Source: Nilaparvata lugens (Eukaryota > Arthropoda > Insecta > Hemiptera > Delphacidae). From it: 64,000 nucleotides of DNA. The notes under the pieces were generated by a model. The model was not told the origin of the DNA and ran no database searches. It saw only the letters and a list, made by a program, of their open reading frames with translations. Within the stretch, counting starts at the first letter, position 1; every line of letters starts with the position of its first letter. The position numbers and the translations under genes are program-made. Below are positions 1 to 11,351 of this stretch, piece after piece. The stretch spans positions 45,301,858 through 45,365,857 of the forward strand of contig NC_052508.1 of assembly GCF_014356525.2 (NCBI RefSeq), written 5' to 3'.

Positions 1-172
1 AAGCTGAAAATATCAAAAAACCAAACCTTACCTAAATTAATCCTCACCTAAATTAATCCTGTATGCAGCGTCTATCTCTTTTCCAAAAAACGAATTACAT
101 TGTCCTTTCAAGCCTGAAATGTACATTGTATAATTACAAATATGATACAAAATTTATGTGACTCTGTATTGA

Positions 173-390
173 ATTTGGAATGCAGCCGTCTACTACAAAC
201 ATGAAGCAATGCTAACTGAGATGTCACCTGTATCGAGTTTGGTATGCAACCGTCTACTACAAACATGAAGCAATGCTAACTGAGATGTCACCTGTATCGA
301 GTTTGGTATGCAACCGTCTACTACAAGCATGAAGCAATGCTAACTGAGATGTCAACTGTATCTAGTTTGGTATGCAGCAGTCGACTACAA
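173..390. repeat. 64-bp tandem repeat, about 3.4 copies
   Basis: The motif TGCARCCGTCTACTACAA recurs at 181, 245, 309 and (diverged) 373, an exact 64-bp spacing. Units are nearly identical; the last is degraded. A short CAGCCCAACAC duplication follows at about 394 and 421. This is a minisatellite with no coding content. Confidence 0.9.
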
Positions 391-395
391 GTATC

Positions 396-721
396 AGCCC
401 AACACTACGTGCATCCAGATCAGCCCAACACTTAACGTCATCACATTGGAGTCACACTTAACTGAAAATCATACTGAGTGCCTTAACGGACTGTTTTCAA
501 AAATGTGCATCAATAAAATCAACCGCATCAATAGTGAAAGAAATGAACATTTTTGATTTACTGATTATTAACAATTTGTAAATTATTTCAATATTTTTAG
601 AGAATCGATGTCTTGACAATTTTTTTTTAATTCAAAAACCATCCGACATCGATTTGAAACGCCAGTTGAGTCTTGGGCCTAAGTGGCATATTATTGATGA
701 GAAAAGAATAAAAGAATAAGA
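396..721. other. No gene seen
   Basis: AT-rich sequence without a credible ORF, splice pattern or recognised repeat apart from the short duplication next to the tandem array. Confidence 0.5.
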
Positions 722-1524
722 CATTCAGAATGGGTGAAAAGTCCGAGAACGGCTTAATATCTCATACACAAAGATATTTTGACGGTGGGTGTGATTAGGG
801 ATCCTACTCAATTTGAAAATACTACTTTACTATGACTAAAAAATCTGTTCCACCATATCTTGGATTCGCCATATTGAATGCAACTTAATTTTAGGAAAGT
901 GGTCATGCTATACATTTGCAAATCAGAAATGAAATACATAAGTGGTACTGATTAATAATATTAATATCTTCTAAACGGTTTGAGATATAGATGTGCGGCT
1001 TTCACCATTCATTTTTTCTAAAAATTCGTATCGAAATCATGTATCACATGACCTTCCTATTGAAAAAAAGAGTTACATTCAAAATGGCGCACTATATTTC
1101 TAAAGTCATAGTAAAGTAGTACGGTATTTTCAAATTGAGTAAGATTCCCAATTACACCCACCTTGGAATCACATTTTTTATAAGATACCGTACTAAGCCG
1201 TTCTCGGACTTTTTTCTCTCTTTTCTGCTTTGAATAGTATTGATTAATAATGTGAATATCTTCTGAACGGTTTGAGATATCGATATGCGGTTTTCACCAT
1301 TCTTTTTTCATGAAATTCCGTATCGAAATCATTTATCGCATGACCACCTTCCTAAAATTGAGTTGCATTCAATATGGCGAATCCAATATGGTGGACCAGA
1401 TTTTTAGTCATAGTAAAGAAGTATTTTCAAATTTAGTAGGATCCCCAATCACACCCACCGTCAATAATTACCTTTGTCTATGATAAATTAAGCCGTTCTC
1501 GGACTTTTCACCCAATCTGTATGT
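722..1524. repeat. Foldback array: one inverted and two direct units
   Basis: GTCCGAGAACGGCTTAAT near 740 is the inverse complement of TTAAGCCGTTCTCGGAC at about 1490 and of a related end near 1195. A unit of about 290 bp (TTCTAAACGGTTTGAGATAT near 970, TTCTGAACGGTTTGAGATAT near 1260) occurs twice in direct orientation, and a shorter inverted copy (722-945) closes the left end. The outer ends (ATTCAGAATGGGTGAAAAGT and ACTTTTCACCCAATCTG) form terminal inverted repeats. No coding capacity; probably a non-autonomous foldback DNA element. Confidence 0.75.
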
Positions 1525-3486
1525 TACTGGCGGCCAGTGATTTTGTTCACTTTCAATTTATACTAATCAAAAACCTGTTTAAATAAAAATGTGTAATGGT
1601 TATGATATTTGAATAAATTTATTGAATGGGTTCATTTAAAAAGGTGTAGAATTGTAGAATTAGGACTTTTTCAATTAGACTCTTGTGCTCATTTTAGTTG
1701 AATAATTTCTGTAGAAAAATAATTTTCTCACATTAAGACTTTGCTAACTTGCGTCCGGGAAGACTCAAATTTTATGCAGGATTGAAGTATTCTCACGGAA
1801 CTCGGAACTGTATTTCCGTTAGCGATGGAAGAAAATACACGAGTATTTGGGATATTTCAAACGTGCATTATTGTCCTTTCCCACGGAATTATGCTCGTCT
1901 TCATGTGGACCGTTGTCTCGTTGGTGGGAGGGGAACATAATTTGCGTGGGAAAGATCATTCTCAATCAAGCCGCCAATCGAAACAGATTGAAATCCAGAG
2001 GTAGCCTCGGGCCTCGAAGGCCCACAATCAACGTGTTTGTTGTCTAAATTTATTGAAATGTAATAGTTTTCATCTTGGGATAAATTAAAGAATTTTAATT
2101 GTTTGAAGTGAATGTTTAATTTTTATTGATAATATTAGTGAGAACATCCTCGTTTAGTGAAAATTCCAATAGTAGTGGATTTATAAATTGATCGATTATT
2201 GTTAGTGCCATTACACTTTCTAGCTATGCTAAAAACCCTTGATTGACCGAATCCCCCCAATTATTTATTTGAAGTAGAGAATAGAGAAATGAGTAAAGTT
2301 CACGCTACCATCGTAAACAGTTAGAATTCCAAATTTAACGAAAAGTTAGCAAAATTTTGAAGCTGTGTTTTGCAAAAGTTCTGTCAAGCTGTCAGAAGGG
2401 TGAATCAGTGGGGTACGAAGAAGGAGCGCACTGAAATGACACGCTCCTTCTTCTCACCTCTACGATTCTAGTTTGACAAGGGTTCAAAATTGTGGCTGAC
2501 CTTGAAACGCAATTCTCCACGTCATTTAATTGCAATTTATAATTAATTTATGTATCTTGTAACGTTATTTTGGGGTTACATGTGCCCAGCTGGCAGTCTG
2601 TCGGTAGAGCATGAGATATTTGAATATTTTTGATATTTTGGCATTTGCTGAAATAAAAATACCATATGGTTCTTACCAGATCTTCGAGGAGCTTATACCA
2701 AATTCTGCTATCAATTACTGCAAACTGCTGCTGCTTTGTCAATCGGCAATCTTTACCGCTAGATTGACTGGCTCCGCAATTATAGATGTTGAAGAGGTTG
2801 TAATACTGCTTCGACTTAATACTATGACCATGACCTTGTATTTCAGTTAATTTGATTTCGATAAATATGTTGAACCATTCGAATAAATCTTGAGAATGTA
2901 TTATTTCTGAAGATTTAGTGATCGGTACCTACTGTATATCGCTGATTTATCCATCTTATTCGATGAAGAATACAGTTTGTTGATACTTCTATTAATGCGT
3001 AAATAATAATAGAAAAAAATACTAGTACGAGATTGGTCATGCATGAAGGCAGGATTAAAAATGAAAAGAACACCAATCAATAAATATATAATTACAATAA
3101 AATCAACGAGCAAAAAATAATATATGAAACAATAAAAGCAAATATAATATGAGAGAATATACAAGAAAAATATCACAGATCGCTCAATTAAAACTCTTAT
3201 TCTGCTTAATAGCATCAATCAATAACTTTCATGATTTTTGTATTGGCATACATTTACAGATTCCTATAGCTCAATCAAACTCACATCTGCTTATCAAATT
3301 AGAATTTTATACATCAATATTCCAATAATTTTTGATACTTTAAATATAAAATCTCAAGGTATAGGTTCTATGAACTTGAGCTTCTATAATTTTTATTATG
3401 CTAATAATACTGATCTTTAAATACATTAACTGAGCATATTTAATAATTTCAAATAGTGATATATAATTTAACATTTAATTCTCATA
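1525..3486. other. No gene seen; one short hairpin
   Basis: Short ORFs here (for example 1749-2047 and 2611-2850) show no recognisable protein signature, no codon bias and no splice context. The only structure noted is a perfect 12-bp stem, GAAGAAGGAGCG at 2417-2428 pairing with 2442-2453. A related AGAAGGAG/CTCCTTCT pair occurs near 10485-10515. Confidence 0.5.
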
Positions 3487-3492
3487 TATATA

Positions 3493-3540
<48 letters not shown>
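3487..3540. repeat. (TA)n microsatellite
   Basis: About 54 bases of nearly uninterrupted TA dinucleotide. Confidence 0.95.
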
Positions 3541-3544
<4 letters not shown>

Positions 3545-5084
3545 AAAAAAATCACCTTCCTTTTTTTAAATATGACTCTTCCCTTATTAATACTACTTGC
3601 ACAATTAAGTCTAAATCAAGCTTGATTTCTAAGTAATACCTTTGATGAGCTAGCTTTATGAAATTTCTATTAATTTGTAGCACTGAGGATCCTCTTAATA
3701 AATTATATTTCAATAACTCACCTGCGAAGATTTTTCACAAATTTTAAAGATGTACCTAGCATGGCTTTAGCCTCGTGTATCCTGTGCTTCTCTGGTAGGC
3801 TGCTATCATCCTCTCCAATGGGATATTTAAATTAATAACTCATATCATAGTGCGACTTCACTGAGTTAGGTTTATTACTTATAAAAAGTCTTTGATACTT
3901 AAACTTTTGCAGTAAATAACATTTTTATAAGGGATTCAGTCTAATGCTCTCGTGATGGCTGGCATCTTCATCGGTCTCTGGCAAGCAAGTGGGCAGTTGG
4001 TCTTCTATTCTCTCTCGATGATACTTCCGACTCTAAATTTGCATAAAATTTAAATATCCTTTCCTATTGGTGGATTTCAAATAATCTGCGATGACACAAT
4101 TTAATACTGTCAAATAGTCCATATTACTATCTTGAAATTGAATATTTTTATCCTTAACTCTTATTTTATTTTAATTACATTGTTCCGTACATTCTACAAC
4201 AATTACAAATTTTTATAATTTCAATAAAGACCACGTGGAGATTTTGAATTAAATATTTTTTAGCGCCGAGCAAATACTGTGCTCTGATTGGTAAAACAGT
4301 CAGATTTGGCTCGAGTGTACAGAATGTATCAATGCACGTAGAAAAATTAGGCCTTACTTCCTTTTTATTTTTTTATTATGTTTTTGTATTTTATATTTGC
4401 TCACATATAATATTAATGAACATTTATATGTACTATTCAAACATTCATATCCTTTATTTTGCATGCTATAAATATACAAAACCCTCCTGTCCTCATCTTA
4501 ACGAATGCTACCAAGATGCAATCATTTTGCTAGCGAGTATCTGATTAAATTGTAGATGTTTGGCTTGATCATTATTGACATTGCCGACAAGCTTTGTTTA
4601 TATAGAACCTAACCTCAAATTCATACAATATTATTGATTTATTGAATAATTGAGAAATTGATTTTCATTCCAAATTGCTAGCCACAATCTTAGCCTTTCT
4701 AGTCGTTATCGTCATATCTATATCTTTGATTGATATCACCATTGGTGACAGATATTTTTGTTTTTCTGTCTGAGACCTAATAGTTCATTTCAATTAATGA
4801 AGTTTCTATTGGTATCAAAATGTACCGTTACAATCTTAATATGTAATGGAATGTTTTCAAAATTCCCACTTCTATTGAAATTTGGAAATTTTGGATGTCA
4901 CCAGTATTAGCAAAATATCCTCACAAAAATATTGATGTAAGTCAATCACAAAAATAGACTACATATAATGGGGTAACTACAGTAACCAGTTATTTAAAAG
5001 GTGATAATAAAAAATTGAATGATGGACAGACTGTTTTCTCCATTGAAGAGGAAGATAGACTATGCTGTGTCATAATAAAGTGGT
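3541..5084. other. No gene seen
   Basis: AT-rich sequence; the ORF at 4332-4544 is hydrophobic low-complexity translation with no family signature. No recognised repeat. Confidence 0.5.
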
Positions 5085-5420
5085 GTGGGTAGCCATCTAG
5101 TTGTCACCCCAACTACTTGACACCTGGTCATTTTGGCCTTGGGTGACTACTTGTACCCTCATAAAGATATGCCATTGCCATCAAATTGTCCCCCCGACTA
5201 CTTGACACCTACTGGACCAAAGGTGCCAACTAGTCATGACCATAAACAACAACTTGACACCTCACACCCTCGCATCAGTGTGTCCCTTTGACTAGTTGAC
5301 ACCTCCTTAGAAAGGAGACAAGTAGTTGGGGATGTCTCACGTTTACATAACACCTTGCACGCTGGCGGCAAGTTGTCACCCCGACTACTTGTCAACTACC
5401 GAGCACCAGTTGGCACGACT
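5085..5420. repeat. Degenerate interspersed ACTACTTGACACCT repeats
   Basis: The motif ACTACTTGACACC or a close variant appears near 5110, 5193, 5250, 5290 and 5383, and inverted (ACAAGTAGTTGGGG) near 5317. Spacing is irregular (about 40 to 95 bp). The block is GC-richer than its surroundings and has no coding signal. Confidence 0.7.
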
Positions 5421-5787
5421 TACACCCCCGCGGCGTAGGGAGGAGGGATCGAGCAATTTTTATTATTCCCGTCAAATGCACACATGGTTCGGGAGATATT
5501 CGCAGTCTTTGCTATTTTTAGGACAAATTCTATCGAGTTGATTGAAAACAGAAAAAATGAATAATAAGCCCTTTTGATGACTGAACCAGATGTAGAACAC
5601 AATTCCAAACACATTTTGTTTAGTTATATTTTCCCATCAGACCCGTTTATGAGGTTACCAATTTTCGGCCATTTTCATTCTATGTTGTTTTCCCATGTAA
5701 ATAGGATGGACTCATCGATTGAGCGTAAAAACAACCTTCTAGCACTGTCAGAACATTGCCAACTCAATGCACTCGAAAACAGCTGAG

Positions 5788-5828
5788 TGTAAAAACAACC
5801 CAAGTCCTGAACTTGGGTTGTTTTTACA
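5788..5828. repeat. Perfect 18-bp palindrome at element left end
   Basis: TGTAAAAACAACCCAAGT pairs exactly with ACTTGGGTTGTTTTTACA across a 5-base loop. A related fragment, GCGTAAAAACAACC, lies upstream near 5723. Confidence 0.9.
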
Positions 5829-5940
5829 ATCAGTGTTGGCTAACCTGACCAGTGACACGTCAACAGTCAGCCAGTGGATTACAAGTTCAGTGTCGGCTTT
5901 TTGAGGTTAGTTTGTGATCCATGATTTGTTTGTGTGAAAA

Positions 5941-7766
5941 ATGAATTTGGAAGCTGAAAACACCTCACAGGAACCGGAAAAAAGAAGAAATAACTCGAAT
6001 AACTACAAGAGGAATGTCATAAAAAAAAGCAAAATTGCAAGGAATCGAACATATCAATCATGTAGGTAAGCTAGTGCCAGCCAAGAAAACTGGTGAATCT
6101 TGCTCATGTAGTTTGAAATGTTTCGAATCTATATTATTATCAAGAGACAATCAGTTGGACATTATTACTAATTTTCTGAATATACCAACAAAAAATCAAC
6201 AAGACTTATTCTTGCAGGGATTGATTGAGTGTCGTGATGTAGAACGTCATCAAAAAAGAAAGAATAATAATAATAATAATAACAATGAATGTGATAAAAG
6301 TTTCATTTATCATGCTATGGTTGGGGATATGAGAATGAAGATTTGTTGGCAAGCTTTTTTTAGTTTATATGCCATTACTAATGAAAGGGTCAAACGAATA
6401 AGACGTTTTAAGGAAAAATTCCAGAGGACAAAAGAGGCAAACAGACAAGTATTAACACAATTTCTGGTGAACAAATTCTTCTTGTTCACAACCACATATC
6501 TTCGTTCCCAGTGAAGGAAAGCCACTATTCTGGGAAAAAACATCCATTATCTTGATAGTGAACTAACTGTAAAAAAAATGTATGATCTTTTCAAAATATC
6601 TTATCCAGAATCTATTATTAGATATGAGTATTATAATAACATTTTCAAAGAAAACTTTAATTTGACCTTTGGTTGCCCACAAGTTGATACTTGCTGCGAG
6701 TGTGAACAGCTATCAGTGAAAATAAAATCACTTATATACAAAATCTCTTAATGATGTTGCCAAATGAGTAGCTGAAGCAGAACTGACAGTGCACAAGAGA
6801 AGAGCGAAAAAATTGTATGCTTCTCTTGAGAATGCTAAGAAAATTTACAAAGAAAAAAGTAACACAGTAGCTTTGTGCTTCGATTTTATGCAGAATGTCA
6901 ACATGCCAAAAATACCTGTTCAGGACTTATTTTATTTAAGAAAATTAACAGTCTCAGTTTTTTGTGTTTATAATATGAAAACAGAGCAACCTGTTTTGTT
7001 TGTTTATCATGAAGGAAATGCGAAGAAGGGGCTGAATGATGTATGCTCTTTTTTAATGGAATATATTAAGGAATACGTTGATGATAACTGCAAAAACCTT
7101 ATTCTTTTTAGTGACAATTGTCCAGGACAAAACAAAAATCAAATCATGGTACGATTGTGCTTGGCCCTTGTTGAAACCAGTAGATTTTCGTCTATTGAAC
7201 ATTATTTCCCCATTAGAGGACATTCCTTTCTCCCCTGTGATAGGTTTTTTGGGGTAATAAAAAGACATCTTAGGAAAATAGATAGGATTTATACAATAAA
7301 ACAACTGGTTGAAGGAATAGAAGAGTCCAGTGAGAAACTAGATTTTATTTTTCACTTAGTCGAATCTAGAGAAATTATCAATTTCAAATCTTGGTGGTCC
7401 AAGTTCTAAGTAAAGAATTGCTTGTCATTGGAGACTCAGAAACGTAATATCTCACGAAATATGCGAGTAAGCTTTACTATTTCAAAATTTCATCATTTCA
7501 AATATGATGGACAATGGCCAGGTGTAGTGACTGCTTGCGAATACATTGGTGGATTATCAATTCATACATTTCCGATGAAATTGAGAGGGAATATCAACGT
7601 AGTTTTGCCATCTAGTAGAGCCTATATGGAGGAACTTCCAATTAATGAGAGAAAAATGAATGATATCATAAAGTGTGTTCACTATGTTCCAGATGAAGAG
7701 AAGGAAAATTTCTGGAATGAGATCTTACAGTGGCATACTAACAGTACTGAAGATTGTGATGATTAG
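5941..7766 (+). pseudogene. DUF7869-like (DDE-like) protein, multiply frameshifted
   Basis: A long reading frame is broken into pieces. It opens at ATG 5941 with a basic segment (residues KKSKIARN). After a frame change near 6030 comes GKLVPAKKTGESCSCSLKCF, the cysteine-rich start typical of this family. A frame change near 6450 precedes FPVKESHYSG, and another near 6535 precedes FNLTFGCPQVDTCCECE. The last third (6789-7766) has SDNCPGQNKN and GHSFLPCDRFFG, the conserved blocks of the DUF7869 domain with likely catalytic acidic residues. It is cut by a single in-frame TAA at 7407-7409, after which the same frame continues to TGA/TAG near 7766. Family assignment is by motif recall. The domain is widespread in animal genomes and is thought to be transposase-like; its mechanism is not established. 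Several frame breaks mean this copy is dead. Confidence 0.7.
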
Positions 7767-8143
7767 TGAGTGTCCTTAATTTGAGAAGAGTTAGGGTAGA
7801 TAAGTTGAATTGAAAACAATTTTTAGCTAAATTTTCATCAAAACAGTTACCTGTCAAATAATGATCCAGAAATAAATGCAGAAACATAAACCGAGGTGAG
7901 TGACTCATTTAAATTGTGTAATATCATCAGTGATTGTGAAAACAACCTAAGTCCATCACATAAAAGATTTTTTAAAATAATTTGTGAATATAGAAACTTG
8001 GTATCACAGACTCATTTCAAATGTTGTTGGAGGTACATAAAAAAATTACAATTAGTGTATCATTACTAATTCACAAATAAAAAAATTTTTATTGATTCCT
8101 GAAAAATAGGTCTTTCTGGACTTGGGTTGTTTTTGCAATCAAC

Positions 8144-8510
8144 GATTCTTACAAACATTTGAACATTTAAACATTGAATATTCAAGCTCCTTGTATATTC
8201 TATGGAATGATCACTTTTTCTTACATTACTAAATGTGGGTGAAGAGGATTTGAGGAATAAGAATCAGCAATTCATTGCTACTTTTATTGAACATATACTA
8301 TTTTATTGAAGATCAAAACAGCGGCGGTGTTCCTAGGATACTTTTCCACAAAGAGGAGTGTGTGGCTGTGCTGCAATGTGCTGAAATGCCAGGTCCTAGA
8401 ACTGAACATGGGAGATGTGTCTTCTATAGCTCTTAACTGAACACTATACTCTTAACTGATGGTCCCCCCACTGTTGTGAACACTATATATACACTCCAGA
8501 GTGGGTGGGA
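8144..8510. other. No gene seen
   Basis: Sequence right of the DUF7869 element with no coding or repeat signal noted. Confidence 0.4.
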
Positions 8511-8692
8511 GGCCACCTGATTTATTTTTGATTTTTTGTTAATTTTTTTTCTAAGTTTTTTTTCTATTCATTTTTGATTTTTCGTTATTAATTTTTTTCT
8601 CAGTTTTTTTTCTTTCTTTCTAAATTTTGTTTTTTTCAATTTTTTTATTATTTTTCGATTTTTTCTTATTTATTTTGATTTTTTTTTTGTGG
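8510..8692. repeat. T-rich low-complexity tract
   Basis: Irregular repetition of GATTTTTT and TTTTTCT blocks; no coding potential. Confidence 0.8.
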
Positions 8693-8773
8693 GGGGTGGA
8701 TTGGTTGTGAGGGGTTGGGTCTTGGCGCCTTACAGTTAGGTTAGGTTAAGACGCTATGGGTGACCTTGAAACC

Positions 8774-8838
8774 AAATTGCCAATTCTGGGACAACCCAAG
8801 GTTATCCTAGCTTTTTTTGTCCCAGAATTGGCAATTTT
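8774..8838. repeat. 20-bp perfect hairpin
   Basis: AAATTGCCAATTCTGGGACA (8774-8793) is the exact inverse complement of 8819-8838, with a 25-base spacer. Probably the remnant of a small MITE. Confidence 0.85.
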
Positions 8839-8955
8839 ATTCTACTCATGCTCTGTTCCGAAATTGATGTGTCATTGAATTATTTCATTGCAGTGCTCAC
8901 TCGTGCAGCACAGAGTGATGAGGATCCAGACTTTCTAGGAAATTTTGTTGAATAA

Positions 8956-10686
8956 TGAAAATGGGTCGTAAGGTATTCGAACACCCAAGAATCATCTCCA
9001 GTCACAGCATTTCCAAAAAAAAACCTGAGTGCTATTCAGATTGCGTTACTCGAAGCAGTACTGCATTTTGAAATCTGACGCGCCACAAAAACATCTCTCT
9101 TGGAATGCCTGTAACAACAACTCTCCTGTAGGGCGGAGATATCTGGCTCACAGTCGTCCGTTTCCAAACTTCCCCACTTCTTGTCACCACCACCGCGGCA
9201 CGGTGATGGAAAAATTAATTGACGAGACAGATCATGAAGAACATGCTTTATTGAAATTTATTGATTTACACAAAAATAATTGATCAATGAGTTATTTATG
9301 TTTTTTTGGAAAAATATAGGGTAAAGCCCTCTAATAAAATAATTTTAATTGGATAAAGTTTTTTTATTATACAGATGGGAATAAATTTGAAATTGCATTT
9401 GTTCAAGTGTTAATTAATGAATTATTACGTTTGAAAATGTTTTTTGGATGAGCACGTAGAATGTAGTGCTTTCACCCAAGGGTTGCCTGAATCATGTTTG
9501 GGCAGAATAGTACAAGCAATATACAGTACTAGTTAGTCTATATTATCACGTACACTCTGAATACCACCAGAGGTAGGTAGGTGCTCCTGGTCAACTTAGC
9601 TCAGCCGTGGGCGGGGAAAGGAGGCAAGTCGAAGTTCTTCTTTCTTTTACGTGCCTTAGCTGGCATATACAGCACTTCCTGGTGCTTCTGACGGTGTGGA
9701 GGTCGTTCTCTGCTCTGATGACACCACATCGAGGTAATTTTGTATTGGCCTCACGGCCTCAGTTTTTCAATAATATTATTAATTATTTAGCAATATTTTC
9801 TCGTCACAATTTTACTTTGTGACAATATTTCAACGTTAATCAAGGACGTTTATGAATATTATTATATTATCACTCACATTTACATAATATATTAGTGTTT
9901 TTAACTATAAGTTTCATATTTGCAAAGTTTCCATTATTCTCTTTTCTTTCTTTCTTTTTCTTTTCTTCTTGAATTCTTCAGTATTAGTTACATACGTCTT
10001 TCTTTTTCTTTTATCTGCTACTATAAGTTTCATATTTGCAAGGTTTTCTACTACTGTATTTGGTTGTATCTTGTTTTCAGTTTTTTTTTCTAAAACTCAA
10101 TAGTATATTAGTTAAGTTATTTTATTTTCATTTTAATTGTATTGTTTTTCAAATTGTATGTTCAATGTGCGTTATAAGGGCAATAATGGGATTCAGTTCC
10201 TGGTGCCCTCAAATATGTAAATTTTCAAATAAAATAAATGATGGACCCATAAACACGCGCATTCACACAGGCAGGCTTATAATATTCATTCACCTCAATG
10301 ATTCATCTTAAGTAGGCTGCATGGCATTGGTTTCCATATGAGATTTAATATACTAAATACTTCTTCAACTTCGACTTGGCTATTCTAAATAATTCTCCAC
10401 TTTAATGGAGAACTGTAAGTTAATATGTGAATTAGCACTTTGATGAAACTTCTACTTTTAGAGCATTTAAACAAAAAATAGTAAGAAGGAGGTTACAAAA
10501 ACGATTCTCCTTCTTCAAACGAAGTTCATCTTCTCCCCTTCCTTAGAAAATTGAAAAGCAAGAATGTGAAGAAGGTCACATGACCGGTCGATGACCAATC
10601 AGCAGTCAGAAGTAGAAGAAATCGACTAATAGAACGGCGATACTGAAAATGTTGTACAGGTGTACCGCCATATATACATTAATATT
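8956..10686. other. No gene seen; short duplication
   Basis: Short ORFs lack any family signature. CTATAAGTTTCATATTTGCAA is present near 9905 and again near 10022, separated by a CT-rich tract (9940-10010). Confidence 0.5.
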
Positions 10687-10687
10687 T

Positions 10688-11163
10688 TCAATAAAAACAT
10701 AAAGTACCCGTTTTATTTAAAACATTTCAACAACTAGTTTCGGCCTTAGACCAGTTATAGAATAGACACGCCCCATTGTATATTCATACTCAAAGTCGAT
10801 GAAGCCAACATCTACTGCCATATCGCCCTATCGTGACGTCAGCATCGGATAGAAAACTTTTCTGTAGAGATTGTTTACAATAGCAAATTGTATCTATTTC
10901 TGCGGGAGCGCAGCAGGAGTTTACCATTTTGATAAATAATAATTTACTTCCATCTGAAATAGACACAATCTGAAAGTTTTTTATCCGATGCTTACGTCAC
11001 GATGGGGCGATATGGCAGTAGATGTTAGCTTCAGAGGCTAGACTTCCTAGCGTGTCTATTCTATAAATGGTCTAAGGCTTCGGCCTATTTTGAAGTTTGA
11101 AAATGGCCATTTTTAGTTGTTGAAATGTTTTAAATAAAAAGGGTACATCATGTTTTTATTAAT
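10688..11163. mobile_element. Foldback element, about 475 bp
   Basis: Long inverted arms: TTTAAAACATTTCAACAACT on the left pairs with the right-end TTGTTGAAATGTTTTAAAT, and GCCATATCGCCCTATCGTGACG pairs with CGTCACGATGGGGCGATATGG. Arms are about 200 bp with scattered mismatches. The ends read GAAACTAGTTGTTGAAATG outward and resemble the ends of the 202-bp insert at 44287-44488, which may be Penelope-derived. No coding content. Confidence 0.75.
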
Positions 11164-11351
11164 TTTAATGAAGTAGCCCATACAAGTGAAGTTATTTTAT
11201 GAATATTTTGTTTACAAATAATAGGGAAACGAGCTAAGACGAATACGAGTAAAGATGACAATGATTAGATTTTTTAGTAGGTCAGATTATTTACCTATAC
11301 AAATTATTACATTCAAATAATTAACTTGAATATGTGAGTAGAACAAACTAA

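Larger units (their letters stand above)
5788..8137 (+). mobile_element. DUF7869-type DNA-transposon-like element, decayed
   Basis: The left end TGTAAAAACAACCCAAGTCC (5788-5807) and the right end GGACTTGGGTTGTTTTTGCA (8118-8137) are inverted repeats matching at 19 of 20 bases. Each end has a second, inward-facing copy: 5811-5828 makes a perfect 18-bp hairpin with 5788-5805, and ATTGTGAAAACAACCTAAGT near 7933 pairs with the right end. Between the ends lies one decayed protein region (5941-7766). No clear target duplication is visible. The boundaries are inferred from the inverted repeats. Confidence 0.6.

Noticed and set aside
1749..2047. Two overlapping ORFs of 63-66 codons
   Set aside because: No domain, no splice context, and different frames compete; likely chance.
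8894..8955. Short frame after a good acceptor (TTTCATTGCAG) encoding a 20-residue acidic C-terminus
   Set aside because: No upstream exon or donor in phase was found and there is no family match; a chance acceptor is as likely.
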